From Pandoraea sp. ASV26 (lineage in GTDB: Bacteria; Pseudomonadota; Gammaproteobacteria; Burkholderiales; Burkholderiaceae): 64,000 bases of DNA. Below the pieces are notes generated by a model that did not search any database, had not been told where the DNA came from, and worked only from the letters and a program-made list of their open reading frames with translations. Below are positions 9,318 to 18,264 of this stretch, in pieces (positions within the stretch are counted from its first letter, which is position 1; the number at the start of each line of letters is the position of its first letter). The stretch lies in the NCBI RefSeq assembly GCF_016428915.1, contig NZ_JAELTP010000014.1, positions 16,919 through 80,918 on the forward strand, in the 5' to 3' direction. The position numbers were made by a program, and so were the translations under genes.

Positions 9318-10028
9318 TCAGGACTCCATCGGCGTTTGGTCGGCACCGCGCAGCACGATGTCGAATTCATAACCCAGCGCGTATTCGGGCTCGGTGATGT
9401 CCATCGAGAAGCGCGCGATCAGGCGGTCGCGGGCATGCGCCGGCGTCGCCTGAAAAATCGGGTCGTAAGCGAGCAGCGGATCGCCGGGGAAGTACATCTG
9501 CGTAACCAGACGGGTCGCGAAATACTGACCGAACACCGAAAGGTGCAAATGCTGCGGACGCCACGCGTTGTGGTGATTCTTCCACGGATAGGCGCCGGGC
9601 TTGATGGTCAGGAATTTGTAGCGGCCCTGCGCGTCGGTCAGGGCACGGCCGGCGCCAAGGAAATTCGGATCGAGCGGCGCGTCGTGCTGGTCGACCTTGT
9701 GCACGTAGCGGCCGCAGGCATTCGCCTGCCACAGCTCCACGAGCGTATTCGGCACGGGACGGCCGCCTTCGTCGAGCACACGGCCCGTCACGATCATGCG
9801 CTCGCCCAGCGGTTCGCCATTACGCACCGCATTGCGCGTGAGATCGCTGTCGAGCTCACCGATGATGCCGTGGCCGTAGACCGGCGCGCGCAGGTTCGAG
9901 AGGTTCTGTTTGATCGGGACAAGCAGTTGTTTGGGGCCGCGCAGTGCCGTGGACTTGTATCCGCTATCGATGAGCTTGGGATGGGAATCCCAGTCGCGCG
10001 GGCGCAGGACTGTGGTCGTTTCCGACAT
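9318..10028 (-). CDS. pcaH: Protocatechuate 3,4-dioxygenase, beta subunit
   Basis: Catalytic subunit that cleaves protocatechuate to 3-carboxy-cis,cis-muconate with O2. The 236 residues carry all four Fe(III) ligands at positions that match the Pseudomonas enzyme: Tyr108 (ACGRY), Tyr147 (KPGAYPW), and His160 and His162 (RPQHLHLS). GGAG lies 7 bases before the ATG. It is the first gene of the pca operon, divergent from pcaQ across a 120-base intergenic region that holds a clear dyad. Expression is expected to depend on PcaQ and a beta-carboxymuconate-type inducer; this is known for other alpha/beta-proteobacteria and inferred here. Confidence 0.97.
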   Translation of the reverse strand: MSETTTVLRPRDWDSHPKLIDSGYKSTALRGPKQLLVPIKQNLSNLRAPVYGHGIIGELDSDLTRNAVRNGEPLGERMIVTGRVLDEGGRPVPNTLVELWQANACGRYVHKVDQHDAPLDPNFLGAGRALTDAQGRYKFLTIKPGAYPWKNHHNAWRPQHLHLSVFGQYFATRLVTQMYFPGDPLLAYDPIFQATPAHARDRLIARFSMDITEPEYALGYEFDIVLRGADQTPMES

Positions 10029-10086
10029 GGTCTCACTCCATTTTGTGTTGACTGATCTGGCTTGCCGCCAGCTTGTTTTCCCACAC

Positions 10087-10109
10087 TATATCCATAATCA
10101 ACGGATATA
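10087..10109. promoter_or_regulatory. Dyad in the pcaH-pcaQ intergenic region, probable PcaQ site
   Basis: TATATCC-N9-GGATATA is a perfect 7-9-7 inverted repeat. It lies 58 bases upstream of pcaH and 39 bases upstream of pcaQ. Its size and AT-rich setting fit a LysR-type recognition site shared by the divergent genes. Binding is inference. Confidence 0.6.
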
Positions 10110-10148
10110 TTTATTGACATTTTCTTAGGTTTTTCATAACTTTTCGGC

Positions 10149-11087
10149 ATGGAAAGACACCTACTCGACGGGCGAATCAAGCTGCGCCATCTGCAATGCC
10201 TGCTGGCCGTGGCCCAGCACGGCAGTCTTCAGCGGGCGGCCGAAGCGCTGTCCATCACGCAGCCTGCCGTGAGCAAGACCATTGCCGAGCTCGAAGGGCT
10301 GCTCGACGTACGGCTGTTCGATCGCGGCCGCAACGGCGCGCGGCCCACCGCGCAGGCCGAGCTGTTCCTGCGACACGCGGGGGCAAGCGTGAGCGCGTTG
10401 CGTCAAGGCATCGACGTGCTCTCGCGTGCCGTCGGTCAGACGGGCGGAGTCATCGAGATCGCCGTGCTGCCCACGCTGGCCGCCGCCATGATGCCCAGCG
10501 TGCTCGAAGCCTTTCGCCGGGAATGGCCGGGTATCGTCGTGCAGGTGCACACCGGCGCCAACCAGCAACTGCTCACCCAGTTGAAGTCCGGTCAGTTGAC
10601 ACTCGCGCTCGGCCGGATGTCCGACCCCGAGGGCATGTCGGGACTCACCTTCGAACATCTGTGTGCAACGCCGCTGTGTGTGGTCGTGCGTCCGGAGCAC
10701 CCGCTCGTGCAGCAACGCAGCGTGTCGATGACCGACATTGCGAACCATCACGTGGTGTTGCCGCCGCATGGCACGATCCTGCGTCATACGGCCGACAGCT
10801 TTCTGCGCGCGCACGGTGTAGGCACACTCGACGACTATTCGGAGTTGCTCTCGATGTCGCTCGCCCGCGCCATGACGCTGCGCGACAACGTTGTCTGGAT
10901 CGCCTCGGAAATCACCGTGCAGGACGATCTCGCCGATGGCGTGCTGTGCGCGCTGCCCTTCGCGACGAAGGGCACCGAGGAGTCCATCGGCATTCTTTGG
11001 CGCAACGACACCCTGCCCACACCGCCGGAGCAAACGCTCATCAACGCCATGCGCGAGGCCGCACGCGTGCGTTACGGGGTGCGATAG
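10149..11087 (+). CDS. pcaQ: LysR-family regulator of the pca genes
   Basis: Likely activator of pcaHGBCD. The 312-residue protein has the N-terminal winged HTH (LRHLQCLLAVAQHGSLQRAA, then LSITQPAVSKTIAELE and LFDRGRNG) and a C-terminal LysR substrate domain. The opening LLDGRIKLRHLQCLLAVAQ and the GANQQLLTQLKSGQL stretch are those I associate with PcaQ. It is divergent from pcaH with a shared dyad in between. No strong ribosome site is visible before the ATG. Downstream, 11088-11156 holds short degenerate GCATCC(C/G)(T/C)TA-type words and no gene. Confidence 0.88.
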   Translation: MERHLLDGRIKLRHLQCLLAVAQHGSLQRAAEALSITQPAVSKTIAELEGLLDVRLFDRGRNGARPTAQAELFLRHAGASVSALRQGIDVLSRAVGQTGGVIEIAVLPTLAAAMMPSVLEAFRREWPGIVVQVHTGANQQLLTQLKSGQLTLALGRMSDPEGMSGLTFEHLCATPLCVVVRPEHPLVQQRSVSMTDIANHHVVLPPHGTILRHTADSFLRAHGVGTLDDYSELLSMSLARAMTLRDNVVWIASEITVQDDLADGVLCALPFATKGTEESIGILWRNDTLPTPPEQTLINAMREAARVRYGVR

Positions 11088-11156
11088 GGCGTCCGTTACG
11101 GCATCCCTTACAGCATCCGCTAACGCATACCGGGACCGCGCGGACCACGCGACGGC

Positions 11157-12059
11157 TCACGCTAGCGCAGACACCGCCGGCACAGGTGCCAGCCCGAGCA
11201 TGCGCACCGCGTTGTCCTTGAGCACCAGCGGTTTGACTTCATCGCGAAATCCGACCGTCTCGAAGTCGCGCAGCCACCGGTCCGGCGCGATGAGCGGGAA
11301 GTCCGAGCCAAACAGCATCTTCTCTCGCAGCAGCGAGTTCGCGTACTGAATCAACTCCGGCGAGAAATACTTGGGCGACCATCCCGACAGATCGATGTAG
11401 ACGTTCGGCTTGTGCAGCGCGATGGACAGCGCCTGCGATTGCCACGGCCACGACGGATGGGCGATCACGATGTTCATGTCCGGAAAATCGGTCGCGACGT
11501 CATCCAGATGGATGGGCTCCGAATACTTGAGGCGCAATCCGCCGCCGCCCGGCATCCCTGAACCGATGCCCGAATGCCCGCTGTGGAACACGGCCGTGAG
11601 CTTGTATTGCGCGATCAGTTCGTACATCGGGTACGCCATGCGGTCATTGGCGAAGAACCCCTGCATGGTGGGATGGAACTTGAAGCCGCGCACGCCGAAC
11701 TCCTCGACGAGCCGCCGCGCCTCGCGCACCCCCATCTGCCCTTTGTGCGGATCGATGCTCGCGAATGCGATCATGATGTCCGCGTTCTCCTGTGCGAAGC
11801 CCGCGATCTCCTCGTTCGGAATACGGCGACGGCCGATGTTCGCCTCGCAATCGACCGTGAACATGACGAAGCCGATGTTGCGCTCCCGGTAGTGTTCGAT
11901 GGTCTCCGGAATCGTTGGCCGGCGATTCTGTTTGAGGACCGTGCCGAAGTACTTGTCGGCTGCGTCGTCGAATGCCTTGCCGAACAGATCCGGCGGCTGA
12001 CAGCACGAGACTTCCGCGTGCACATGGGTATCGATGGCGACAAGGTTGTCGAGATTCAT
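11157..12059 (-). CDS. Amidohydrolase-2 family metal-dependent hydrolase or decarboxylase
   Basis: TIM-barrel protein of the amidohydrolase family 2 (ACMSD / gamma-resorcylate decarboxylase group). The metal motif DTHVHAE is at residues 9-15, with GFKFHPTMQGF, VFHSGHSG, VIAHPSWPW and a final LFGSDFPL carrying the usual Asp. 300 residues. The start at 12059 is internal to a longer frame and overlaps the acyl-CoA dehydrogenase stop (ATGA), so it is the last gene of the ferulate operon. The substrate is not known from sequence. In this family decarboxylation or hydrolysis of aromatic or ring-derived acids is common. Its role in ferulate or a related phenylpropanoid pathway is inferred from linkage only. 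Confidence 0.82.
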   Translation of the reverse strand: MNLDNLVAIDTHVHAEVSCCQPPDLFGKAFDDAADKYFGTVLKQNRRPTIPETIEHYRERNIGFVMFTVDCEANIGRRRIPNEEIAGFAQENADIMIAFASIDPHKGQMGVREARRLVEEFGVRGFKFHPTMQGFFANDRMAYPMYELIAQYKLTAVFHSGHSGIGSGMPGGGGLRLKYSEPIHLDDVATDFPDMNIVIAHPSWPWQSQALSIALHKPNVYIDLSGWSPKYFSPELIQYANSLLREKMLFGSDFPLIAPDRWLRDFETVGFRDEVKPLVLKDNAVRMLGLAPVPAVSALA

Positions 12060-13816
12060 TCGCCCATCTCCGGATCTTGAATTTGCGCCGCAACGATTGC
12101 CATCGCGCGATGCGTCTGCGGCAGTTCGAACTTCAGCCAGTAGCGGGCTGCACGTCGCTTGTGATCTTGCACCGCGCCGGTCGCCGTCTGTGCACGCTGC
12201 CCGGCGCGATGTTCGGCCAGCGCCGCCTGCGCCCACAGTCCAGCCATCGAGAGGCCATGCACGACACGCATCACCTCCCCTGCCACACACAACGCCGCAC
12301 GCGGCGACGATTGCGCCAAGGCAATGACCGACGGCAGCAGCGAAACCCACGCGTCGAGCGTCGTCAGCGCGGTGTCGAATCCCTTCAGTGCATCGACGGC
12401 TCGCGCGTCATGCAATTGCGCGCGTACCCATGCGAGCCATTGCAGCAGCGTGGCGCCATCGTCCCGGACAACCTTGCGCAACATGAGGTCGATGGCCTGA
12501 ATCTCGTTGGTCCCTTCGTAAATCATGGGGATTCGGGCGTCACGCAGATACTGGGAGATGCCGGTCTCTTCGACATAGCCATAGCCGCCGAAGACCTGCA
12601 ACGCGGCGCTCGCGCCGTCAAACGCCTGCTCGGTGAGCATGGCCTTGACGACCGGCGTGAGCAGCGCGGCCAGCGCGTCGGCCTTCGTGCGCGCTTCGGG
12701 CGTGTCTGCGTGATGCGCCTCGTCGATGGCGAGCGCGGCGCGATACAGCAGCAGCCGCGCCCCTTCGACGGCAACCCGTTGCCCTTCGAGCAAACGCCAC
12801 ACCGCCGGGTGCTGCGCAATCGGCGCACCCTCAGCGGCGCCCGGCACGCGCGACTGAACCCGCTCCCGGGCATGTCTTGCGGCCATCTCATAGGCGTTCT
12901 GCGCCAGTCCGACCCCCGACGCCCCGACGTGCAGACGCGCCGAGTTCATCATCGCGAACATGGCTTCGAGTCCGCGATGCGGCCGACCGATGAGGTATCC
13001 CGTCGCCCCCTCGAACGCCATGGAACACGTGGCGCTGCCGCGAATGCCCATCTTGTGTTCGATGCCGGTGCAGTGCACCGCGTTGCGCTCGCCATTCGCC
13101 AGTCGCTTGGGCACGAGAAACAGCGACAGTCCGCCGCTCCCGGCGGGGGCATCCGGCGTGCGCGCAAGCACGAGATGGACGATGTTCGGCGTCAGGTCCT
13201 GCTCGCCGCCGGAGATGAAAATCTTCTCGCCGGTCACGCTGGTGATGCCATTGCGCGCATCAACCCACTCGGCGCGCGTGCGAATCTGCCCCAGATCGCT
13301 ACCGGCGCCCGGTTCCGTCAGCGCCATCGTGGCGAGCCATTCGCCACTCACGAGCGGACCGAGCCAGGCATCGCGCAAAGCATCGCTGCCGAACCGATGC
13401 ACGCACTCATACGCCCCATGCAGAATGCCGGGGTACATCGTCCACGCGAGATTCGCGCCCGCCGTCAGTTCCTGCACCGCGACCTGCGCGACGACCGGCA
13501 ACCCCTGCCCGCCCAGTGACGGATCGCAGGGCAGCGATGGCCACCCGGCCTCACGATACTGACGGTACGCCTCGGCAAAACCGGTGGGCGTGCGCACCTC
13601 GCCATCGCGCCATGTGCAGCCTTCCCGATCGCCGACGGCATTGAGCGGCGCGAGCACTTCGCGCGAAAAGCGCGCGGCTTCATCGACGACCTGCAAGAGC
13701 GTTGTGGTGTCGAGCTCTCGATACGGGGCGAGTTGCATCAACGCTTCGCCCACGCCGAGCGTATCCAGCACGAACGCGATGTCTTGCGCCGCGCCGCGCA
13801 CCTCCGCATAGGTCAT
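12056..13816 (-). CDS. Acyl-CoA dehydrogenase, large (about 590 aa) subfamily
   Basis: FAD enzyme that introduces a double bond into an acyl-CoA. The 586 residues resemble the long DmdC/FadE-like subfamily with an extra C-terminal helical domain. Seen: N-terminal helices, MALTEPGAGSDLGQIRT, GEKIFISGGEQDLT, HKMGIRGSATC, QVFGGYGYVEETGISQYLRDARI and the YEGTNEIQAIDLMLRK motif that holds the catalytic Glu in many members. The ATG at 13816 follows the fcs stop by one base, so it is cotranscribed and probably coupled. An acd gene also sits beside fcs in Pseudomonas ferulate clusters. It may serve a beta-oxidative side route or reduced hydroxycinnamates; this is not proven. Confidence 0.9.
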   Translation of the reverse strand: MTYAEVRGAAQDIAFVLDTLGVGEALMQLAPYRELDTTTLLQVVDEAARFSREVLAPLNAVGDREGCTWRDGEVRTPTGFAEAYRQYREAGWPSLPCDPSLGGQGLPVVAQVAVQELTAGANLAWTMYPGILHGAYECVHRFGSDALRDAWLGPLVSGEWLATMALTEPGAGSDLGQIRTRAEWVDARNGITSVTGEKIFISGGEQDLTPNIVHLVLARTPDAPAGSGGLSLFLVPKRLANGERNAVHCTGIEHKMGIRGSATCSMAFEGATGYLIGRPHRGLEAMFAMMNSARLHVGASGVGLAQNAYEMAARHARERVQSRVPGAAEGAPIAQHPAVWRLLEGQRVAVEGARLLLYRAALAIDEAHHADTPEARTKADALAALLTPVVKAMLTEQAFDGASAALQVFGGYGYVEETGISQYLRDARIPMIYEGTNEIQAIDLMLRKVVRDDGATLLQWLAWVRAQLHDARAVDALKGFDTALTTLDAWVSLLPSVIALAQSSPRAALCVAGEVMRVVHGLSMAGLWAQAALAEHRAGQRAQTATGAVQDHKRRAARYWLKFELPQTHRAMAIVAAQIQDPEMGE

Positions 13817-13817
13817 G

Positions 13818-15692
13818 TCAACGCCTTGCCGCAGCCAGAATGACGCGCGCATCGCCCGGCTGAGCGGCATGCAGCGCGTCCACCGTCGCCGCGCGATGAT
13901 CCTGCACCGCGCGCTGGTTGATCGACCCCTTGTCGGTGACTTCGCCCCGGTCGAGCGACGGCGGCGTATCGAGCAGGATGAGGCGTGCCACATAAGTCGC
14001 GCTGCCACCTGCGTTCTGGTTCAGTCGGACCAGCAGCGCCGAGAACACCTCGCGCACAGGTGCCGACGCCAGCACGTCGGCCAGGGCGGCGTCGCCCGGC
14101 AGGCCGCTCAAACGCCGGCAATCTTCCACCCGAGGGAAGATCATCAACCCGATGTCATCGCGATTGATGCCGGTGACGACCGCGTCCTGGACATAGGGCG
14201 CCCCCTCCGAGATGACACGGGCACGCAGTGGCCCTACGCTCACAAACGTGCCGGAACTGAGCTTGAAATCCTCGGTGAGGCGACCGTCGAATTGCAGGCC
14301 GACCTCCGGGTGTTGCGCGTCGACGAACGTCGCGGCGTCGCCCGTGCAGTAGTAACCCTCTTCGTCGAACACCGGATCGCCGGACTCGTGACGCCAATAT
14401 CCCGCCATGACGTTCGGGCCGCGAAACCGGACTTCGAGCTTGTCGCCCACGGGGGCCAGTTTTACCTCGCAGCCCGGCGCGGGCAGGCCGATGTAGCCCG
14501 CGCGCATGATGGGCCCGGTCGTGAACATGCAACTCGGCGACGTCTCGGTCATACCGAGTCCGGACATGATCCGGATGCGCTCGCCGCAGTGCGCTTCGGT
14601 CACACGCTCGAGCCGGTTCCAGGCCGCCTGCGACAACCCCGCACCACCGAAGAAATAGAGATTCACACGCGCGAAGAAGCGCTCGCGCAACGCGGCATCG
14701 CTCTCGAGCGCGATGGCGAGATCTTCCCATCCCTTCGGCACGTTGAAGTACACCGTTGGAGAGATCTCGCGCAGATTACGCAGCGTCTCCTCGAACTTTC
14801 CGGCGACCGGCTTGCCGTCGTCGATATAGAGCGTGCCGCCGTTGTACAAGGCGATGCCCACATTGTGGCTGCCGCCGTAGGTGTGATTCCACGGCAACCA
14901 GTCCACCAACACCGGCGGCACCTCGCCGAAGGTCGGGAACGTTTGCAGCAGCATCTGCTGATTGCTGCACAGCATGCGCTGCGTGGTCGGCACGGCTTTC
15001 GGCTGGCGCGTGGAGCCGGACGTGAACAGGATCTTGGCGATGGTGTCGCCAGTGACTTGCGCATGCGTAGCATCGATATCGCGCGGCAGGGTGTCGAGCA
15101 ACGTGTCGAAAGCCAGCGTGCCGCCCTCGCCGAGGGCGCTCACGCGAATCACGTCGTCGCCCAGCACGGCATTCATGGCGCGTCCGTAGGCATTGACGTC
15201 GGACGCATAGACGAGGCCCGGACGCAGCACGCCAAGCGTGTGACGCAGCTTGCCGAAGTCTGTCGACACGATGGAATAGGCGGGCGAGATCGGCGCGAAC
15301 GGCACGCCGGCATACATCGCCCCCAGCGCCAGTTGGAAGTGCTCCAGATCGTTGCCGGACAGAATGGCAATCGGGCGATCTGCCGACAGCCCGCGATCAC
15401 GCAACGCCTGACCGATGGCTCGCGCACGCAGCAGCATCTGTGCATAGGTAATGCCGATCCATGCGCCGTCGGGACCGCGCCGCGCGACCAGCAGCCGCTC
15501 CGGATGCCAGGCCGCGCCCGAGACGAGCCGGTCGGTCAATCGCTCGGGGAAGTCACCGAGCGCCTCGCGTGAGCGCAGGTACCAGAACGCCCCCTCGCGG
15601 CGCACTTCGGCGCCCGGGTTGCCGATGCTGACCCGGCGATAGCGATGCGCGGCGATGTCCTGCGTCGCGGCCGTGTTGTTACCTTGATTCAA
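13818..15692 (-). CDS. fcs: Feruloyl-CoA synthase
   Basis: ANL-superfamily ligase that activates ferulate (and coumarate, caffeate) to the CoA thioester with ATP. The 624 residues are typical of Fcs. Seen: the P-loop-like ILFTSGSTRQPKAV, VLVDWLPWNHTYGGSHN, GLGMTETSP, YYCTGDAATF and the hinge region FDGRLTEDFKL. The catalytic Lys region near the C-terminus reads GEVTDKGSINQRAV. The start is TTG at 15692, supported by AGGAGA 7 bases upstream; no nearby ATG has a ribosome site. Together with ech and vdh it forms the CoA-dependent, non-beta-oxidative ferulate pathway to vanillate. Confidence 0.95.
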   Translation of the reverse strand: MNQGNNTAATQDIAAHRYRRVSIGNPGAEVRREGAFWYLRSREALGDFPERLTDRLVSGAAWHPERLLVARRGPDGAWIGITYAQMLLRARAIGQALRDRGLSADRPIAILSGNDLEHFQLALGAMYAGVPFAPISPAYSIVSTDFGKLRHTLGVLRPGLVYASDVNAYGRAMNAVLGDDVIRVSALGEGGTLAFDTLLDTLPRDIDATHAQVTGDTIAKILFTSGSTRQPKAVPTTQRMLCSNQQMLLQTFPTFGEVPPVLVDWLPWNHTYGGSHNVGIALYNGGTLYIDDGKPVAGKFEETLRNLREISPTVYFNVPKGWEDLAIALESDAALRERFFARVNLYFFGGAGLSQAAWNRLERVTEAHCGERIRIMSGLGMTETSPSCMFTTGPIMRAGYIGLPAPGCEVKLAPVGDKLEVRFRGPNVMAGYWRHESGDPVFDEEGYYCTGDAATFVDAQHPEVGLQFDGRLTEDFKLSSGTFVSVGPLRARVISEGAPYVQDAVVTGINRDDIGLMIFPRVEDCRRLSGLPGDAALADVLASAPVREVFSALLVRLNQNAGGSATYVARLILLDTPPSLDRGEVTDKGSINQRAVQDHRAATVDALHAAQPGDARVILAAARR

Positions 15693-15774
15693 AACGCTGT
15701 CTCCTGCTTTTAACCGGCCGCGACGCTCTCTCGGTAGCGTTCGCGGCGCGGGTACTCTCTCGTCCTTCGGACGA

Positions 15775-17226
15775 TCAGATCGGATAGTGGCGCGGTGTGG
15801 TCTGCACGGTAATCCAACGCAGTTCGGTAAATTCGCCGATCGACGCCTTGCTGCCGAAACGTCCGTAACCGCTGGCCTTCACCCCACCGAACGGCATCTG
15901 CGCTTCATCGTGCACGGTCGGACCATTGATGTGGCAAATGCCCGATTCGATACGCTTTGCCAGTTGCAGCGCTCGCGACACGTCGCGACTGAAGATCGCC
16001 GCCGACAAACCGAACTCGCTATCGTTGGCGACCCGCACCGCTTCATCGTCGCCGTTCACGCGCTGCACCGTGACCACCGGGCCGAACGACTCCTCGCGGT
16101 ACAGACGCATCGCCGGCGTTACGCCGTCGACAATCGTCGCCTGCATGATCGCGCCGTCGACACGGCACCCCAGCGGCAGCCGTGCGCCATGCGCGCGGGC
16201 ATCCTCGACGAGCGACGCCACGCGAGAGGCCGCCTGCGCACTGACCATCGCCCCGAGCACGCTGTCAGGCGACGTCGGCGCACCCGCATGCAGCTTCGCC
16301 GCCTTCGCCGTGAGCTTCTCGACAAAGGCATCGGCGATGCGCGCATCGACGATCACGCGCTCCGTCGACATGCAGATCTGCCCCTGGTTGAAGAACGCGC
16401 CGAAGGCGATACCGTCGACGGCGGCATCCAGGTCTGCGTCGTCGAGCACCAGCACCGGCGCCTTGCCGCCAAGCTCCAGCAGCGCAGGCTTGAGCTGCTC
16501 CGCCGCAAGGCGCGCGATGATGCGGCCGACATGCGTCGAGCCGGTGAAGTTCACGCGCCTGACGCCCGGATGTGCAATCAGATGCGCCACGATCTCGCCG
16601 GCGTCCTGCGGCGCATGGGTCACGACGTTGACCACGCCATCGCCAAGCCCGGCCTCGTGCAGACAGGCGCCGATCAGCGCATGCACCCCCGGACATTGCT
16701 CCGACGCCTTGAGCACGACCGTGTTGCCGCACGCAAGCGGCATGGCCAGCGCACGCGTGGCCAGAATCACCGGCGCATTCCACGGCGCGATGCCCAGCAC
16801 CACACCGACCGGTGAGCGCACTGCCATCGCCAGGCTGCCGGGCACATCGCTCGGAATGACGCTGCCGTCGATCTGCGTGGTCATGGCCGCCGCTTCGCGC
16901 AACATGTTGGCCGCGAGCATGACGTTGAAGCCATACCAATTGGCCATGGCGCCGGTCTCGGCCGCGCCAATGGCGATGAACTCGGCCGCGCGGCTGTCCA
17001 TCCGCTCAGCGGCCGCGAGCAAACGCTGCCGGCGCGCGGTGGGAGACAGCGCCGCCCAGGCGGGGAATGCCGCCTGCGCGGCGTCGACGGCCGCGTCGGC
17101 ATCGGCCAGCGTGGCGGCCGGTGCTCGCGTGGCGACCTCGCCCGTCACCGGGTCGATTCGCTCGAACGTCGCCCCGCCCTGTGCGCCGCGCCACTGGCCG
17201 CCGATCAGCATCTGCACTTCATGCAT
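15775..17226 (-). CDS. vdh: Vanillin dehydrogenase (aldehyde dehydrogenase family)
   Basis: NAD(P)-dependent oxidation of vanillin, and likely of 4-hydroxy- and protocatechualdehyde, to the acid. The 483 residues fit Vdh. Seen: the cofactor region VLGIAPWNAPVIL, the Gly-rich VNFTGSTHVGRI, general base Glu251 (LLELGGKAPV), nucleophile Cys285 (FFNQGQICMSTERV) and the EESFGPVV motif. AGAGGAA precedes the ATG by about 9 bases. It sits between ech and fcs, which gives the substrate with good confidence. The 67-base gap from ech contains three TCACTG words. Confidence 0.93.
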   Translation of the reverse strand: MHEVQMLIGGQWRGAQGGATFERIDPVTGEVATRAPAATLADADAAVDAAQAAFPAWAALSPTARRQRLLAAAERMDSRAAEFIAIGAAETGAMANWYGFNVMLAANMLREAAAMTTQIDGSVIPSDVPGSLAMAVRSPVGVVLGIAPWNAPVILATRALAMPLACGNTVVLKASEQCPGVHALIGACLHEAGLGDGVVNVVTHAPQDAGEIVAHLIAHPGVRRVNFTGSTHVGRIIARLAAEQLKPALLELGGKAPVLVLDDADLDAAVDGIAFGAFFNQGQICMSTERVIVDARIADAFVEKLTAKAAKLHAGAPTSPDSVLGAMVSAQAASRVASLVEDARAHGARLPLGCRVDGAIMQATIVDGVTPAMRLYREESFGPVVTVQRVNGDDEAVRVANDSEFGLSAAIFSRDVSRALQLAKRIESGICHINGPTVHDEAQMPFGGVKASGYGRFGSKASIGEFTELRWITVQTTPRHYPI

Positions 17227-17293
17227 TGCGCGATTCCTCTTTCGTCCTATCGGTCACTGATGGTCACTGCTGCTCACTGATGATCGCGTCACT

Positions 17294-18124
17294 TCAGCGC
17301 TTGTAAGCTTGCAGGCCGGGCTTGATCGACTTGTCGTCGAGGAACTGCTTCAGGCCCTGCTCACGGCCGTGCTCCGGGTCGCGCAGTTGCGCCTGATCGA
17401 GCTTGGCGTACAGATAGTCTTCGCTCTGCTCCCAAGTGAGTTCGCGCGCACGCTTGAAGCCGTGCTTCGCCGCACGCAGCACCACCGGGTTCTTCTCGAG
17501 CAGCTTGGCGGCCAGCGCCAGCGTGGCGTCGCGCAGTTGGGCGAGCGGCACGCTCTGATTGACCAGCCCCATCTCGGCCGCTTCCACGCCCGTGAACGTG
17601 TCACCGGTCATGATGTAGTGCAATGCACGACGATGACCGACCGTGTCAGCCATCGCCTTGCTCACCAGATTGCCCGGCGGAATGCCCCAGTTGATTTCCG
17701 ACAGCCCGAAGACAGCCTCGTCGGCGGCAATCGCCAGATCGCACGCCACCAGCGGAGAGAAACCGCCGCCGAAGCACCAGCCGTTGACCATGGCAATCGT
17801 CGGCTTGGCGTACATGCGCAGACGGCGCCATTGCCAGTCGGACGCGTCGCGGCGCACGCGCTCCTGCACGATCTCCGGGCCACCGTCGATCTCGCGGAAG
17901 TACTCCTTCAGATCCATGCCGGCGGTCCATGCCGAACCCGCGCCCGTGAGCACGACCACTTTGATGTCGGTGTCGAGTTCGACAGCGTCGAGCACCTGGT
18001 TCATCTCGATGTTGAGCGTCGGGCTCATCGCATTGCGCTTCTCCGGACGATTGAAGATCACCCAGCCAATGCCGCCCTCGACCTTCACGTCGACCGTTTT
18101 CCAGCGTCCTTCGTATGCATTCAT
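17294..18124 (-). CDS. ech: Feruloyl-CoA hydratase/lyase (enoyl-CoA hydratase family)
   Basis: Hydrates feruloyl-CoA and cleaves it to vanillin and acetyl-CoA. The 276 residues equal the length of the Pseudomonas hydroxycinnamoyl-CoA hydratase-lyase and match my memory of it over most of the length: YEGRWKTVDVKVE, FNRPEKRNAMSPTLN, TAGMDLKEYFREID, and the C-terminus KQFLDDKSIKPGLQAYKR. Active-site residues Ser123 (GGGFS) and Glu143 (GLSEINWG) are present. The start at 18124 (MNAYEGRW) was preferred to the frame's upstream part, which lacks similarity. First gene of the operon, with operator-like motif A about 77-104 bases upstream. Confidence 0.96.
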   Translation of the reverse strand: MNAYEGRWKTVDVKVEGGIGWVIFNRPEKRNAMSPTLNIEMNQVLDAVELDTDIKVVVLTGAGSAWTAGMDLKEYFREIDGGPEIVQERVRRDASDWQWRRLRMYAKPTIAMVNGWCFGGGFSPLVACDLAIAADEAVFGLSEINWGIPPGNLVSKAMADTVGHRRALHYIMTGDTFTGVEAAEMGLVNQSVPLAQLRDATLALAAKLLEKNPVVLRAAKHGFKRARELTWEQSEDYLYAKLDQAQLRDPEHGREQGLKQFLDDKSIKPGLQAYKR

Positions 18125-18200
18125 TTGCGTAATTCCCAAGTGTGCGGGGCAACTTGCACCACGCGCCGGGAGTGGCGCGCGGCGTTGCCGACACACACAT

Positions 18201-18228
18201 TTAATATCAGGCAACCTTACATTGCAAG
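18201..18228. promoter_or_regulatory. Motif A, candidate MarR operator upstream of ech
   Basis: TTAATATCAGGCAACCTTAC followed by ATTGCAAG. It contains the partial dyad ATCAGG-CAA-CCTTAC. The same arrangement, with TTAATATCA at the same offset, occurs at 20926-20952 (minus strand) and 21061-21088. Placement upstream of ech fits control of the ferulate operon by the nearby MarR protein. Confidence 0.6.
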
Positions 18229-18264
18229 CGCTGCGTTTTCGGTGAAAACCCTTACCCTGAAGTG

